A model generated the notes under the pieces. The model was not told where the DNA came from. It did not search any database and saw nothing but the letters and a program-made list of their open reading frames with translations. Shown piece after piece: positions 1-8,311 of a DNA stretch of 46,756 nt. Origin of the DNA: Candidatus Levilactobacillus faecigallinarum. Lineage in GTDB: Bacteria; Bacillota; Bacilli; Lactobacillales; Lactobacillaceae. The stretch lies in assembly GCA_019113985.1 (NCBI GenBank), contig DXGJ01000060.1, positions 1 to 46,756 of the forward strand, in the 5' to 3' direction. The first letter of the stretch is position 1, and every line of letters begins with the position of its first letter. A program made the translations under genes and the position numbers.

Positions 1-1
1 T

Positions 2-1228
2 ACACATTTAGATCATGTCACATCTGCTAAGCACATTCATGATAATAAACGCGCACGGTTATATATGACCGACGATGAACGTAATGATATGGCTGTAGAT
101 GAGCATAACATGGCACCAATCGATGGGAGAATGAATCAATCGAAAGGTGAAGATGACGTTCAGGATTGGGCTAATAAAAAGGAAAAAAATGGTGAAACTA
201 AGGCGGCAAAATATGATGTCGATGAAGAGAAGATTGCGGATAGAAAAAAAGAGTCGGAAAAGTTTATCAATCGGACGGTTAACAAATCAGCGGTAAAAGA
301 ATTTAATTCGGCAGCCAAGCAACGAGGCATGCAGCAAGCTAAACGTCAAGCATGCGGGGTTGCTATGTACATGGCAACGGATATAGTTATTGATGAGATG
401 ACAACATACGTCCATGATTGGAAAAGTTTTGCGTCAGTATCGGAAAAAGTTGATGGCATAAAGGCAACCTTTAAACGGATTCAACGGCGATTGTGGGAAA
501 GATTAAAGCAAATAAAGTCATGGGCTGGAGAATTAATTGGGGCTGCTTTTTCAGGCTTTACGAGTGGCGTGATAGGTACCTTAATTTCGACACTGATAAA
601 TTCACTGACAACAACGATTTCAGCATGGGGGAAAATATTACAGGATGGTTTAAACACGTTTGTTCGTGCCTTCAAAATGTTGGTTACAAATCCCAAAGGT
701 CTTTCAAAGGGAGAACTGACGAAAGCAGTTCTCCAATTGATTGGTATTGGATTTAGTACCTCGATTGGACTTGTTATCGGAGAAAAAGTGAACGAGTTCT
801 TGGTGACACTTCCGGGACTACCTAAATTTTTGATGGATGCTATCTCAACAACAATTAGTGCTGTAATTAGTGGCTGCCTGAGTGCACTTGTCATTGTTTC
901 TATTGATAATTTCGGCCGAGTCATTCGTAATTTTAAATTAGCATGGGATGATTTTAAGCAGGGAATTGAACTATCGATGGATGAGGTAAAGAAAACATAT
1001 AATGAAGCGTTGCAAAAAGTTGATGAATCATACCATGGTATTTTATTGGAGATTGAGACCGAGTATGAAAAGATGGGGAAATTGGCAAGTCTTGCTCATG
1101 ATGTGACTCAGTTAGCAAGTAATCAATTATTCTCCAGTGTAATATACGCTAGAGCAAGTGGTGTGCCAGAAAAAGAGATACTGCATGATAATACTGAAGT
1201 ATCGGATTATTTTTTAGGAGGAAAATAG
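2..1228 (+). CDS. HNH-like/membrane protein of unknown role, 5'-truncated by the window edge
   Basis: The frame is open from the first bases of the window, and the ATG at 65 has no ribosome binding site, so the gene most likely starts upstream. The residues encoded before and after 65 read L-D-H-V followed by I-H-D-N, and later D-E-H-N-M and N-Q-S-K-G. That spacing resembles an HNH nuclease core (DH, then N, then N..SKG), without the zinc cysteines. A charged linker follows. Three glycine- and threonine-rich hydrophobic segments lie at roughly residues 154-205, 217-247 and 257-283 (counted from 65), then an amphipathic, coiled-coil-like tail. The stop is one base before the next gene, whose ribosome binding site lies inside this gene, so the two are probably translationally coupled. 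I do not recognise the family. A nuclease-plus-pore effector is inference only. Confidence 0.6.
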   Translation, partial: THLDHVTSAKHIHDNKRARLYMTDDERNDMAVDEHNMAPIDGRMNQSKGEDDVQDWANKKEKNGETKAAKYDVDEEKIADRKKESEKFINRTVNKSAVKEFNSAAKQRGMQQAKRQACGVAMYMATDIVIDEMTTYVHDWKSFASVSEKVDGIKATFKRIQRRLWERLKQIKSWAGELIGAAFSGFTSGVIGTLISTLINSLTTTISAWGKILQDGLNTFVRAFKMLVTNPKGLSKGELTKAVLQLIGIGFSTSIGLVIGEKVNEFLVTLPGLPKFLMDAISTTISAVISGCLSALVIVSIDNFGRVIRNFKLAWDDFKQGIELSMDEVKKTYNEALQKVDESYHGILLEIETEYEKMGKLASLAHDVTQLASNQLFSSVIYARASGVPEKEILHDNTEVSDYFLGGK

Positions 1229-1229
1229 A

Positions 1230-2093
1230 ATGCTTAATTCAAAGGAAAGAAAAGAAGCTAAGAAAGATTTACAAGAAGCCGTTGATAGTCAAAAGGTAGT
1301 AGCAGATCAACTCAAAGAAAATATGGAGTATCTTTATCACACACGTCAAAAGTTAAAGGAAAGAATTCAGGAAGCAATGGTGTACATAAATTCTCTAAAA
1401 AATGTTCCCGAGAATTTAAATGTTAAAATTGAAAAGATTCAGGTCAATGTTAGTCGTTATGAAGGCCTATTGAAACAAGCCGATGTTGAATATGCTAAGG
1501 TAAAAAAGCAAGCAGGTGGAACGGCAGCTGCCGGAGTCGGTGCTGGAATTGGAGTTGCAACTTTAGCACCTACAGCAGCAATGGCGGTCGCGACAACTTT
1601 TGGTACAGCCGCCACAGGTACTGCGATTGCGTCTTTATCAGGTGCTGCTGCGACTAATGCGGCACTTGCATGGTTAGGGGGTGGAGCACTTGTTACAGGG
1701 GGTGCTGGAATAGCAGGTGGTGAAACATTGCTGGCACTTGCTGGTCCAGTTGGCTGGGCTATTGGTGGTGCGGCGTTGCTTACGGGTGGTGCTATGGCCA
1801 ATGGAAAGAATAAAAAAGCTGCTGCAGAAATGAAGGCACAAACAATAAAAGTTTATGCAGCTGAGAGAACGCAGCAAGCGTTAACCACTGAAATTAAACG
1901 AATGGACAGTCTTACAGAGGATGATTTAGTGGATATTCGAAGTCGGATTATGATGGCACAGGCATATCCCCTAGATTTTCATGAGATGACAGAGGCACAG
2001 ATTTCACTACTTGGAACACTAGTTAACAATGTTCACAGCGCCGCGAAGAGATTAAATTCTACGCTAGGTGAGAATGGTAAATTTACTGATTAG
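1230..2093 (+). CDS. Coiled-coil protein with glycine-zipper hydrophobic domain, unknown role
   Basis: A 287-residue protein starting at ATG 1230 behind AGGAGG with 8-base spacing. Residues 1-95 are highly charged and predicted to form a long coiled coil. Residues about 96-190 are an extended Gly/Ala/Thr-rich hydrophobic stretch with repeated GxxxG-like spacing (for example GAGIGVATLAP and LAGPVGWAIGGAALLTGG). The rest is a second charged helical region. The hydrophobic block has the composition of glycine-zipper membrane or pore-forming segments known from several bacterial conflict proteins. The exact family is not identified. It follows the upstream membrane/HNH-like gene by one base, so the two probably act together. 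It converges on the WYL regulator gene with only 25 bases between them. Confidence 0.65.
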   Translation: MLNSKERKEAKKDLQEAVDSQKVVADQLKENMEYLYHTRQKLKERIQEAMVYINSLKNVPENLNVKIEKIQVNVSRYEGLLKQADVEYAKVKKQAGGTAAAGVGAGIGVATLAPTAAMAVATTFGTAATGTAIASLSGAAATNAALAWLGGGALVTGGAGIAGGETLLALAGPVGWAIGGAALLTGGAMANGKNKKAAAEMKAQTIKVYAAERTQQALTTEIKRMDSLTEDDLVDIRSRIMMAQAYPLDFHEMTEAQISLLGTLVNNVHSAAKRLNSTLGENGKFTD

Positions 2094-2118
2094 TAAAAGA
2101 CCATTATAAGTGCTGTAT

Positions 2119-3072
2119 CTATAGGTTCCTGTATGTGGCTAGAGCTTTTATTAATTCATCATGAATTTCATGGACAAATATTGAGGGAGCTTTCACCGTC
2201 ACCAGTGCACCTTGACTCAACAACCACATTTTCGCCCCTTTATCAAATACATCAGCTTCAATCAGCACGCTATGCCTTTCTGGATAGCGTGCTTTTATTG
2301 TGGCCGTAGGAAAGCGGTCAAGGGCGGCTTCGACGATACCCCGAAATTCAAATTGAATCGTCATTCGCTCACCGGGCTGCATGTAATGGATGACCTGGCG
2401 TAAGGCACCATCCTCAACTCGTTCTGCCCGGGAACGCGTGAGTTTTTCAGAAGACACTGTGTAGTTTTCAATCCGATCTAAACGGAAGAACCGATTGGCC
2501 TGATATTTTTGGCTGTAGGCGACGACGTAAAAATAATACTCAGAGAAAATAATCGCCTGCGGTAAGATTATCCGTTGGTCAACATGGCCCAGTTGATTTC
2601 GGTAGGTAATTTCAAGGGTAGTTTTTGTGATGATAAATTGGCTGAACTGCCAGATTAATGTTAGGAGTGGCTTATCGTGAGAAACCGGTCGGTAATAAAA
2701 TAGCTCATTTTTTATAATGGGCTGAATTTGACGCTGTTCCGGAGCCGGAATTAGGTTGAGCAAACTGGTGATTGTCTGCTTGATTTCAACAGAATTCAAT
2801 GAACGGCTAGCGAGCATAACTTTGATTAGAACTAAAACCGCTTGTTTGGAGAGACTATCTTGAGTCACGTCTAATCGATAACCACCGAGTTGGCGATGGT
2901 ACGTTAGTTCGTAAAAAAGTTGTTGTTCCTGGATAAATGATTTGATTTGGCTGATATCTGATTGAATCACACGGGGTGTTACCTGAAATTTATCAGCTAA
3001 AGCGGCCTTGTTTAGGATGTGGTCTGAGAGTAATTGCTGAAACATGTAGAGCTGACGATATGCGGCAGTCAT
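2119..3072 (-). CDS. WYL-domain transcriptional regulator
   Basis: A 317-residue regulator. The N-terminal 60 residues form a winged helix-turn-helix (AALADKFQVTPRVIQSDISQ). Residues about 170-215 carry the WYL core, with the pattern PQAIIFSEYYFYVVAYSQ and then R-F-F-R-L-D-R-I. A C-terminal WCX-type extension runs to the end. WYL proteins bind DNA and sense ligands, often nucleic acids or nucleotides, and several control phage-defence or DNA-damage genes. ATG 3072 is preceded by GAGGTGA. The gene converges on the two-gene membrane module and diverges from the Mor-like operon, so it could control either neighbour. Dyads in its own promoter region suggest autoregulation. Family assignment is firm; target and ligand are unknown. 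Confidence 0.85.
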   Translation of the reverse strand: MTAAYRQLYMFQQLLSDHILNKAALADKFQVTPRVIQSDISQIKSFIQEQQLFYELTYHRQLGGYRLDVTQDSLSKQAVLVLIKVMLASRSLNSVEIKQTITSLLNLIPAPEQRQIQPIIKNELFYYRPVSHDKPLLTLIWQFSQFIITKTTLEITYRNQLGHVDQRIILPQAIIFSEYYFYVVAYSQKYQANRFFRLDRIENYTVSSEKLTRSRAERVEDGALRQVIHYMQPGERMTIQFEFRGIVEAALDRFPTATIKARYPERHSVLIEADVFDKGAKMWLLSQGALVTVKAPSIFVHEIHDELIKALATYRNL

Positions 3073-3105
3073 TAAAACTCACCTCAATTTTTTTATTTAA
3101 AATAA

Positions 3106-3181
3106 GTAGAAGCATTTCTTCTACCTTGAAGGATATGCTGAACTTATCAAGAAAGCAAGGGGACGTTGATCCTTGATAAGT
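3106..3181. promoter_or_regulatory. Inverted repeats in the WYL promoter region
   Basis: Two perfect dyads lie just upstream of the WYL gene. GTAGAAG/CTTCTAC (3106-3112 and 3118-3124) has a 5-base centre. ACTTATCAAG/CTTGATAAGT (3142-3151 and 3172-3181) has a 20-base centre. A possible minus-strand promoter (TTGCTT, 17 bases, TATCCT) falls within this region, with the larger dyad flanking its -35. The arrangement fits an operator, but binding by the WYL protein is inference. Confidence 0.4.
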
Positions 3182-3243
3182 GAATTGAGGTGCGAAGGAA
3201 GGGGAGTGGTTATTTTCCTTGAAAGTGACCGGTCCAAGTGCGG

Positions 3244-3272
3244 TTCAAAAAGGCAACGGTGTTTACTATATT
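3244..3272 (+). promoter_or_regulatory. Promoter of the Mor-like/zinc-ribbon operon
   Basis: TTCAAA (3244-3249) and TATATT (3267-3272) are separated by 17 bases and lie 24 bases upstream of the ATG at 3296. No other promoter-like sequence is evident before the three-gene operon. Confidence 0.4.
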
Positions 3273-3295
3273 AGAAATAAAAGGTGGTGGATGGG

Positions 3296-3556
3296 ATGAA
3301 AGAGAAAATTGACGTGTTAGCACTGCATCAGTTCTATCGCGGTTTAAGTGAACTGGTAGGCGTGGAGGACATGTTTAAAATCTATCAGGCGTACAAGGGA
3401 ATGCAAATTACGATTCCGACGCATTTATATGACCGAAAACTAGCCGCCCAGAAAGTTGTTCAGGCTTATAACGGCCACAATCAACAGATTTTAGCCAGAA
3501 AATATGGTTATTCACAAAAGTGGATTCAACGAACGTTACGTGAGAATCAAGAATAA
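3296..3556 (+). CDS. Mor/C-type transcriptional activator-like protein
   Basis: An 86-residue protein. The start at ATG 3296 is chosen because AGGTGG lies 8 bases upstream; a GTG at 3284 would overlap that site. The C-terminal half reads as a helix-turn-helix in the style of the Mor transcription activator family: VVQAYNGHNQQILARKYG followed by YSQKWIQRTL. The N-terminal half is helical and acidic, as in Mor-family dimerisation segments. It is the first gene of a likely operon with the zinc-ribbon protein (17 bases downstream) and the TcaA-like membrane protein, so it may regulate that operon. Mor-like proteins occur both in phages and as small chromosomal regulators. No phage genes are nearby. 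Confidence 0.6.
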   Translation: MKEKIDVLALHQFYRGLSELVGVEDMFKIYQAYKGMQITIPTHLYDRKLAAQKVVQAYNGHNQQILARKYGYSQKWIQRTLRENQE

Positions 3557-3573
3557 TACGAGGAGTGTTTATT

Positions 3574-4101
3574 ATGAAATTTTGTCCAAACTGTGGTCAT
3601 CAATTAGAAGCGAACGTTAAGTTTTGCCCGGCCTGTGGCGCACAACTAACCACAGATAAACAATCGGTGGAAGCATCTGCAGCGCAAGCTGAGGAGACAT
3701 CCGAAACGACAGCTAACACAGATTCAAGGCAGCAGGAAGACCACTTTAAAGCACATCAAAATGACCAAGAGAATCAAGAAACGCAGCCGCAATTAGGTTT
3801 TGTAAGTAGCATTCAATACATTATGCAGCATTGTTTTGAGTTTAACGGAGATATCCCGGAAAGTCGTAAGTCGGTGTTTTGGTGGGGCTTCCTGGGAGTG
3901 GCCTTATTAAATCTTGTTTTTGTGGCGATTCCCTATTTAGGGACCATCCTATGCTGGGCCACCGGATTATTATTGGTTGCGGCAACCATGCGACGGTTGG
4001 CCTACCTGAAACAAAATGTTGGTTTGGGATGGCTGATGATGGTTCCAGTAGCGGGATTGTATCCACTGTTCTTAATGCTAACTGATCGAAAGGATGACTA
4101 A
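3574..4101 (+). CDS. Zinc-ribbon membrane protein with DUF805-like C-terminus
   Basis: ATG 3574 is preceded by GAGGAG at 8 bases; an upstream in-frame GTG overlaps that site. Residues 1-30 form a zinc ribbon of two CxxC pairs (CPNCGHQL and CPACGAQL). A polar, glutamine- and glutamate-rich linker of about 60 residues follows. The last 85 residues contain three hydrophobic helices with the DUF805-like pattern of an aromatic WW near the first helix and an MRRLAYL segment between helices 2 and 3. The protein is probably anchored in the cytoplasmic membrane with the ribbon inside. It overlaps the frame of the next gene's upstream region, supporting an operon. Function is unknown; a role in envelope sensing is inference from the neighbour. 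Confidence 0.6.
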   Translation: MKFCPNCGHQLEANVKFCPACGAQLTTDKQSVEASAAQAEETSETTANTDSRQQEDHFKAHQNDQENQETQPQLGFVSSIQYIMQHCFEFNGDIPESRKSVFWWGFLGVALLNLVFVAIPYLGTILCWATGLLLVAATMRRLAYLKQNVGLGWLMMVPVAGLYPLFLMLTDRKDD

Positions 4102-4105
4102 TACC

Positions 4106-4708
4106 ATGAAGAAAAAAGATATGATTGCGTTGATAGTCGCGGTTGTGATTGTGCTCGTTGGTGGTAATCTCTTCATCAAAACACGGGTCGCCGTGTCAGA
4201 GAATCGTTTGGCAAGTAACATCAATCGAGCTGTTCAGAATAAGGATGGAAAACTCTTCCTCAAGCAGTTTTCTAAGGATAATCAGAATATCAAGTTCAGC
4301 GATATCGGTGCCCAGAGCGTGGTCAAAGACCTCCACGATAACGCAACTGATCCGACCAGTGAGATTGGTAAGATTATCACTGATGGGCGAACGGTTGCCG
4401 GAACCAAGGTTGATTATAGGTTTACGGTTGAAAGTAGAAGGGTGATGGGGCTCTTTACGAGTTACTACCTGACCACTAGAAAGTCCCCGGTACAGATTAC
4501 GAATTACACCGGTTATGGGGATGACATGACTGTTAAAATGACGAGTGGCGGTAAGTCTCAGACGGTTACGAAGAGTCAATTAAGTAGTGGTCTCTTTCCC
4601 GGCAGATATGATTTTGATATCAGTTCAGGCGGTGAAGACGACGGAAGCTACTGGGTTCGGCCAGCCGGTGATGGCGACACAATTGAGTTGACAGTGACAA
4701 GCTACTAG
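4106..4708 (+). CDS. TcaA/YvbJ-like single-pass membrane protein
   Basis: About 200 residues from ATG 4106. That start is preferred over ATG 4094 because AAAGGA lies ahead of it and 4094 sits inside that site. An N-terminal membrane helix (MIALIVAVVIVLVGGNLF) is followed by an NTF2-like extracellular segment (NRAVQNKDGKLFLKQFS) and a beta-rich C-terminus containing LFPGRYDF, a motif typical of TcaA/YvbJ-like proteins. Proteins of that type usually pair a zinc ribbon with a membrane helix and repeated extracellular domains and are linked to cell-wall stress. Here the zinc ribbon is encoded by the preceding gene, so the architecture appears split over two adjacent genes. Family assignment is moderate. 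Confidence 0.55.
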   Translation: MKKKDMIALIVAVVIVLVGGNLFIKTRVAVSENRLASNINRAVQNKDGKLFLKQFSKDNQNIKFSDIGAQSVVKDLHDNATDPTSEIGKIITDGRTVAGTKVDYRFTVESRRVMGLFTSYYLTTRKSPVQITNYTGYGDDMTVKMTSGGKSQTVTKSQLSSGLFPGRYDFDISSGGEDDGSYWVRPAGDGDTIELTVTSY

Positions 4709-4773
4709 TTGCGCATGCCTTAAGAGAAACGGACGATGTGATTTACTTTAAATCTGAATACGAGGAGAGAACA

Positions 4774-4907
4774 GTGAGTTTTTCAAATAATTGTATTCGT
4801 GCAAAGGAAGTTTTAGAAAAGTAGTTATGCAGCGTATTTTGGGAATTGCCAGGGTGTCCGAAATTACTATTATTCGAATTAGGAAGGGAGAAGAGATTAG
4901 AGAATAA
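4774..4907 (+). pseudogene. Possible remnant of a small helix-turn-helix gene
   Basis: GTG 4774 behind CGAGGAG opens a 16-codon frame ending at 4824. ATG 4827 opens a 26-codon frame in a different phase, ending at 4907. The second contains LGIARVSEITIIRIRKG, which looks like the recognition helix and following turn of an XRE-type helix-turn-helix. A single-base shift would join them. This is weak evidence: the pieces are short and the reading may be coincidental. Confidence 0.25.
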
Positions 4908-4917
4908 GATGAATATT

Positions 4918-4955
4918 AAATCGGCAGTCGGATAACTAAATCCGACTGCCGATTT
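4918..4955. terminator. Bidirectional terminator between the TcaA-like and DUF916 genes
   Basis: A perfect 16-base inverted repeat (4918-4933 and 4940-4955), with an AAAT 5' end and ATTT 3' end, separates two convergent transcription units. It ends the minus-strand WxL operon, which finishes at 4987, and could end the plus-strand operon too. Confidence 0.8.
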
Positions 4956-4986
4956 GCTTAGGGGGCGATATTCAAATGTATGGTAG

Positions 4987-5997
4987 TTACCTTTTTGTTT
5001 TATGTTGCCCTAGCCAGTAGCTACCGCCACCAAAGGCTAGTAATAAGAGCAGCAGCAATAACCAGATCCACCACGTGTGTGTGGCGTGATCGACATGAAT
5101 TAGCTGTTTCACAGAATCGGCAGGTGTTATCGTAAAATTACGGTTGAATCGCCAAGTCCTATTGTGAATATGAATCCTCAAATGTTCTGTGTAATGACCA
5201 GGTTGGGTGACTTGTTCACTTACGTTTAAGGTATAGTAAAAATATGAATTGGGTGCCATGGAACCATTAGGCATTGTCTGTTTTGCTAAGACCTGCTTCC
5301 TACCTTTTTTCGTGATAGTTGCTTTTAGGTGCATTCCGCGAAAATAGACCGGGTGATAATTTCGAATTTTTGTCTGAACCAGGAGGCTATTGCCTTGCCT
5401 TACGACTGAGGCCGGTCCGGCCCACAAACCCGGAGATAAATGACGACGGGGATGTTCATTCAAAGAGAGGCCAATAATCATCGCATAGCGGTTAACTACC
5501 GTACCACCTTGATTTGAGTGACGAGTTGTATTGTAAACGTAAAGACCTCCCAATAAGGTTCCGTTAAAGCCGGAATGTGGCACCCGATAGTGAAAACGAA
5601 CATTCTTGGTGCTTCTGGCAGGGATGGTGACCTGTTGGGCCGATGTTAATAGATGTGGTAGGGTCGTCTGGGCACTTTTATCAGGAGGGCGATTCATTGG
5701 TGAGTAGTTAATTTGGCCGCTATCAGTTGTTGTTGCCCGCGTTGGCGTGATGCTAAAATGCTGCTTTTTGGTATCGTTATTTGCTATTTTAATGGTAAGT
5801 GTTCCCTGTTGCTTCGGTGTAACATTTAATTGAAAGTAGCCGGTTTCGCCGCCAACTTGATTATAGGGATAAACGGGACTAACCGTAAAGTTAGCACCAT
5901 TATCCGTATTAGCCTTGGCGGTGATGGGCAGCATCTCCTGTACGGTAAAAGGTAATAGCATACAGAGAAATCCCAATATCAGTCTATGATAATGCAC
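4987..5997 (-). CDS. DUF916/DUF3324 WxL-interacting cell-surface protein
   Basis: A 336-residue protein with GTG start at 5997, set by AAGGAG 8 bases upstream. An N-terminal signal peptide is followed by a DUF916 domain (residues about 35-165, starting FTVSPVYPYNQVGGETGYF) and a DUF3324 domain (about 170-295). A C-terminal membrane helix with a leucine run (WIWLLLLLLLLAFGGGSYW) and a short basic tail complete it. Proteins of this kind bind peptidoglycan and WxL proteins at the cell surface. It lies 47 bases after the WxL gene on the same strand, forming a minimal WxL operon. There is no LPXTG partner here. Assignment is firm. Confidence 0.9.
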   Translation of the reverse strand: MHYHRLILGFLCMLLPFTVQEMLPITAKANTDNGANFTVSPVYPYNQVGGETGYFQLNVTPKQQGTLTIKIANNDTKKQHFSITPTRATTTDSGQINYSPMNRPPDKSAQTTLPHLLTSAQQVTIPARSTKNVRFHYRVPHSGFNGTLLGGLYVYNTTRHSNQGGTVVNRYAMIIGLSLNEHPRRHLSPGLWAGPASVVRQGNSLLVQTKIRNYHPVYFRGMHLKATITKKGRKQVLAKQTMPNGSMAPNSYFYYTLNVSEQVTQPGHYTEHLRIHIHNRTWRFNRNFTITPADSVKQLIHVDHATHTWWIWLLLLLLLLAFGGGSYWLGQHKTKR

Positions 5998-6044
5998 AAT
6001 TTTAACTCCTTAGAGTTAGTAGATTGAAGGCGCTAGTATTTTTT

Positions 6045-6665
6045 CTATTGTACAGAGGCCAAAGTCCAGGTAACTTCTCCAGTATAGGTTCCTGCCTTAA
6101 ACTTAGGCGTTGCTGGAAGGATTAGTTGTGCTGCTGCATGGCCACTAGCGGATGTCGAGGTGAAAGCATAGCGAGAAGTTCCGGCAAAAGCCGAGGCTTT
6201 TTCAACTACTGGTTGGGCACCGTTTCCTGAAAGCGTTGCACTATCTGTTTGCGTGTAATCTTGCACTGAGTCTGTCGTACCAGCCTCACTTGCTAATTTT
6301 AAGGTGGCATTGGCTAATGTGGTGCTATCGGTGCTGGTAAATGGCTTGGTCAAATCAGCAGTGACAGTCCAAGCTTGGTTACCGTTGCCACGGGTGTCAG
6401 TTATTTGCAAGTTGTTGGTGCTAGCTGTAGTGGTTAGGTCTAAGGTTGCACCAGTTAACAGGTCCTTAGCAGATGCTGTGCCAAAATCAAAATTGGGGAC
6501 GGCATCCAGCGTTAGTGCACCGTCCGAAGCATCGATATCAACTGTTGCGTCGGAGGTTTTATTGCCACCAGCGTCGGTAGTTTCAGCGTTAGCCATCAGG
6601 GGCGTCCCAGATGCTAACAGTAGGGTTGTTAGACTCAAACTAAAAGCTTTTTTGAACTTATTCAT
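6045..6665 (-). CDS. WxL-domain surface protein
   Basis: A 206-residue secreted protein. The signal peptide (about residues 1-27) ends near LMANAE. The protein ends with the hallmark distal WxL motif, YTGEVTWTLASVQ (YxxxVTWxL). A proximal motif, AWTVTADL, lies near residue 100. WxL domains attach non-covalently to peptidoglycan. The protein is short, essentially a stand-alone WxL domain with a short acidic Ser/Thr/Asp-rich N-terminus, so it is probably a structural partner of the DUF916 protein encoded next in the operon. ATG 6665 is preceded by GAGGAGAG. No large adhesin is encoded with it. Confidence 0.92.
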   Translation of the reverse strand: MNKFKKAFSLSLTTLLLASGTPLMANAETTDAGGNKTSDATVDIDASDGALTLDAVPNFDFGTASAKDLLTGATLDLTTTASTNNLQITDTRGNGNQAWTVTADLTKPFTSTDSTTLANATLKLASEAGTTDSVQDYTQTDSATLSGNGAQPVVEKASAFAGTSRYAFTSTSASGHAAAQLILPATPKFKAGTYTGEVTWTLASVQ

Positions 6666-6777
6666 AAAAATCTCTCCTCGTATAATGGTTAGATTATGAA
6701 TTTTCTCTCGATAAAGATTTCGAAGCTGCCTGTAAACTTATCGTATCATGGTGAGTGAATCACTGTGTGTCTACTAT

Positions 6778-8292
6778 TTACCTAGGCATGGGATAATGTG
6801 AAGGTGATTTTAGCTTGTTGAAGTAGGCTTGTTCTAGAAATCGGTTAAGTTCAGGGAAGTCTGTATCATATTCTGGACTTAACATGACAAATTCCTGATA
6901 GTTGGTTTGCATGGAATAAGTTTGATGAAAGTTACTAATGATAATGTCGTACTGCTGGTCTTTCTGGTAAGTCATAATTTTAAAGTTTAAGCGGGCGTCA
7001 ATTTTTTGCTGCAATCGGTTGATAATAATCTGGGCCATGGTATCTTCATAGCCAAAATTACAGCCAATTCGGAGCTGATAGTTAATGTGTTGAAAAGCTA
7101 GCTGAAAGATTGCGGCATATCGACCGGATATTTCTGAGAAAAGGGTGGTTGCATCGTTATCGGCCAATCCTAATAAATCGACAACTTGTTGGCAAAGAGC
7201 CCGGCAGTGACTGAAGAATTTAACCTCTGGTAAAAATATGAGTCGATCATAAATTCCCTGGTCGCCAAAAATGGCAATCCAGCCGCGCATAAAGACGGCA
7301 CGATAGTGGATTTGTATTAGTGTGATTTCAACCTGATTAAAAAAGTCCGTGGTAAGTTTGTAAGGGGTCAACCTTATTTTTATTTGGTTAAAGATACTTT
7401 GTTGGAGCGACCAAACTGGTATGCAGTGTTTGGCATCGGTCATGATATTATGTCTAACTTGGGAATGCGACGTGTCAAAGCAAAAGTTACTAATTAGGAA
7501 TAGATATAGAAGTTTTTGTTCATTGGTAGAAAAGTGCATATGGCTAAAGGTCGGTTGATTATCAAAAAAATTATGAATTTGCTGGAAGAGATGTGACTGA
7601 AATGTTAACTTTTTAAGTCGCTCTGTTGGTAGACGAGGAGATACTAAATGTCGTCGGGTTTCAACGGTTTGGAGATAAATCATGAGCTTTTTAGTACCAA
7701 TGGTTGTTAGGAGTGGTTGTTGCCGTTGGTTGAAAAAATGGACAATTTCCTCAATCTTAGGCGTATTGAACTGTGTCTCAGTTAGCTTGTAGGGATAAGA
7801 GAACCAAATTAATTGGAGAAAAAAATGACGTATTTGAATTTCTGATCCCACTAATTTTCCACTCTTTAAGGTGATATGGAAGTCTATTAGTAGCCTATTT
7901 AGCTCGCGGATACGCCGTTCTAGGGTCGACAGACTAATGTTTAAGTAAGTGGATGTTGTGATGGAGTCGATTTTTCCGTGATCAAAGAGGTACATTAGGA
8001 TTCGGTATTTAGTTGAGTCCTTTAGGTAGGCATAGTAAAGTTCATTAGCGGCGGTATGGGTGTCTCGTTTAAAGTGAACCACACTTTCCGTTACAGTCAG
8101 TTTTAGTGTTGAGGATAATTCGGAAAATTTTACATTGATTCGTCCGATATCTTCTTTGATGGTTGTTCGATTGGCGTCCAGCTTTTCAGCAATTGTTTGT
8201 AGCGAAATTCCCTGCTGATTACGAGAAAGTAGCTGGATTAGGGCTACTTGTCGCTGCTCAGGGTTATCTAGTAAGTAAAATAGTTTCATCAT
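6778..8292 (-). CDS. Mga-family helix-turn-helix regulator
   Basis: A 504-residue regulator. Residues about 15-65 form a first helix-turn-helix (LQTIAEKLDANRTTIKEDIG) and 85-140 a second of Mga type (ISLSTLERRIRELNRLL). The middle resembles degenerate PRD segments, and the C-terminal 90 residues an EIIB-like fold with the YDIIISNF pattern. Regulators of this architecture (Mga/AtxA-like) commonly sit beside WxL clusters and control surface genes. It is encoded immediately upstream of the WxL gene, on the same strand, with a 112-base gap. Two in-frame ATG codons (8292 and 8289) follow AGGAGAGGG; I took the first. A direct repeat upstream may be its own binding site. Confidence 0.8.
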   Translation of the reverse strand: MMKLFYLLDNPEQRQVALIQLLSRNQQGISLQTIAEKLDANRTTIKEDIGRINVKFSELSSTLKLTVTESVVHFKRDTHTAANELYYAYLKDSTKYRILMYLFDHGKIDSITTSTYLNISLSTLERRIRELNRLLIDFHITLKSGKLVGSEIQIRHFFLQLIWFSYPYKLTETQFNTPKIEEIVHFFNQRQQPLLTTIGTKKLMIYLQTVETRRHLVSPRLPTERLKKLTFQSHLFQQIHNFFDNQPTFSHMHFSTNEQKLLYLFLISNFCFDTSHSQVRHNIMTDAKHCIPVWSLQQSIFNQIKIRLTPYKLTTDFFNQVEITLIQIHYRAVFMRGWIAIFGDQGIYDRLIFLPEVKFFSHCRALCQQVVDLLGLADNDATTLFSEISGRYAAIFQLAFQHINYQLRIGCNFGYEDTMAQIIINRLQQKIDARLNFKIMTYQKDQQYDIIISNFHQTYSMQTNYQEFVMLSPEYDTDFPELNRFLEQAYFNKLKSPSHYPMPR

Positions 8293-8311
8293 ACAAGCCC
8301 TCTCCTACACA

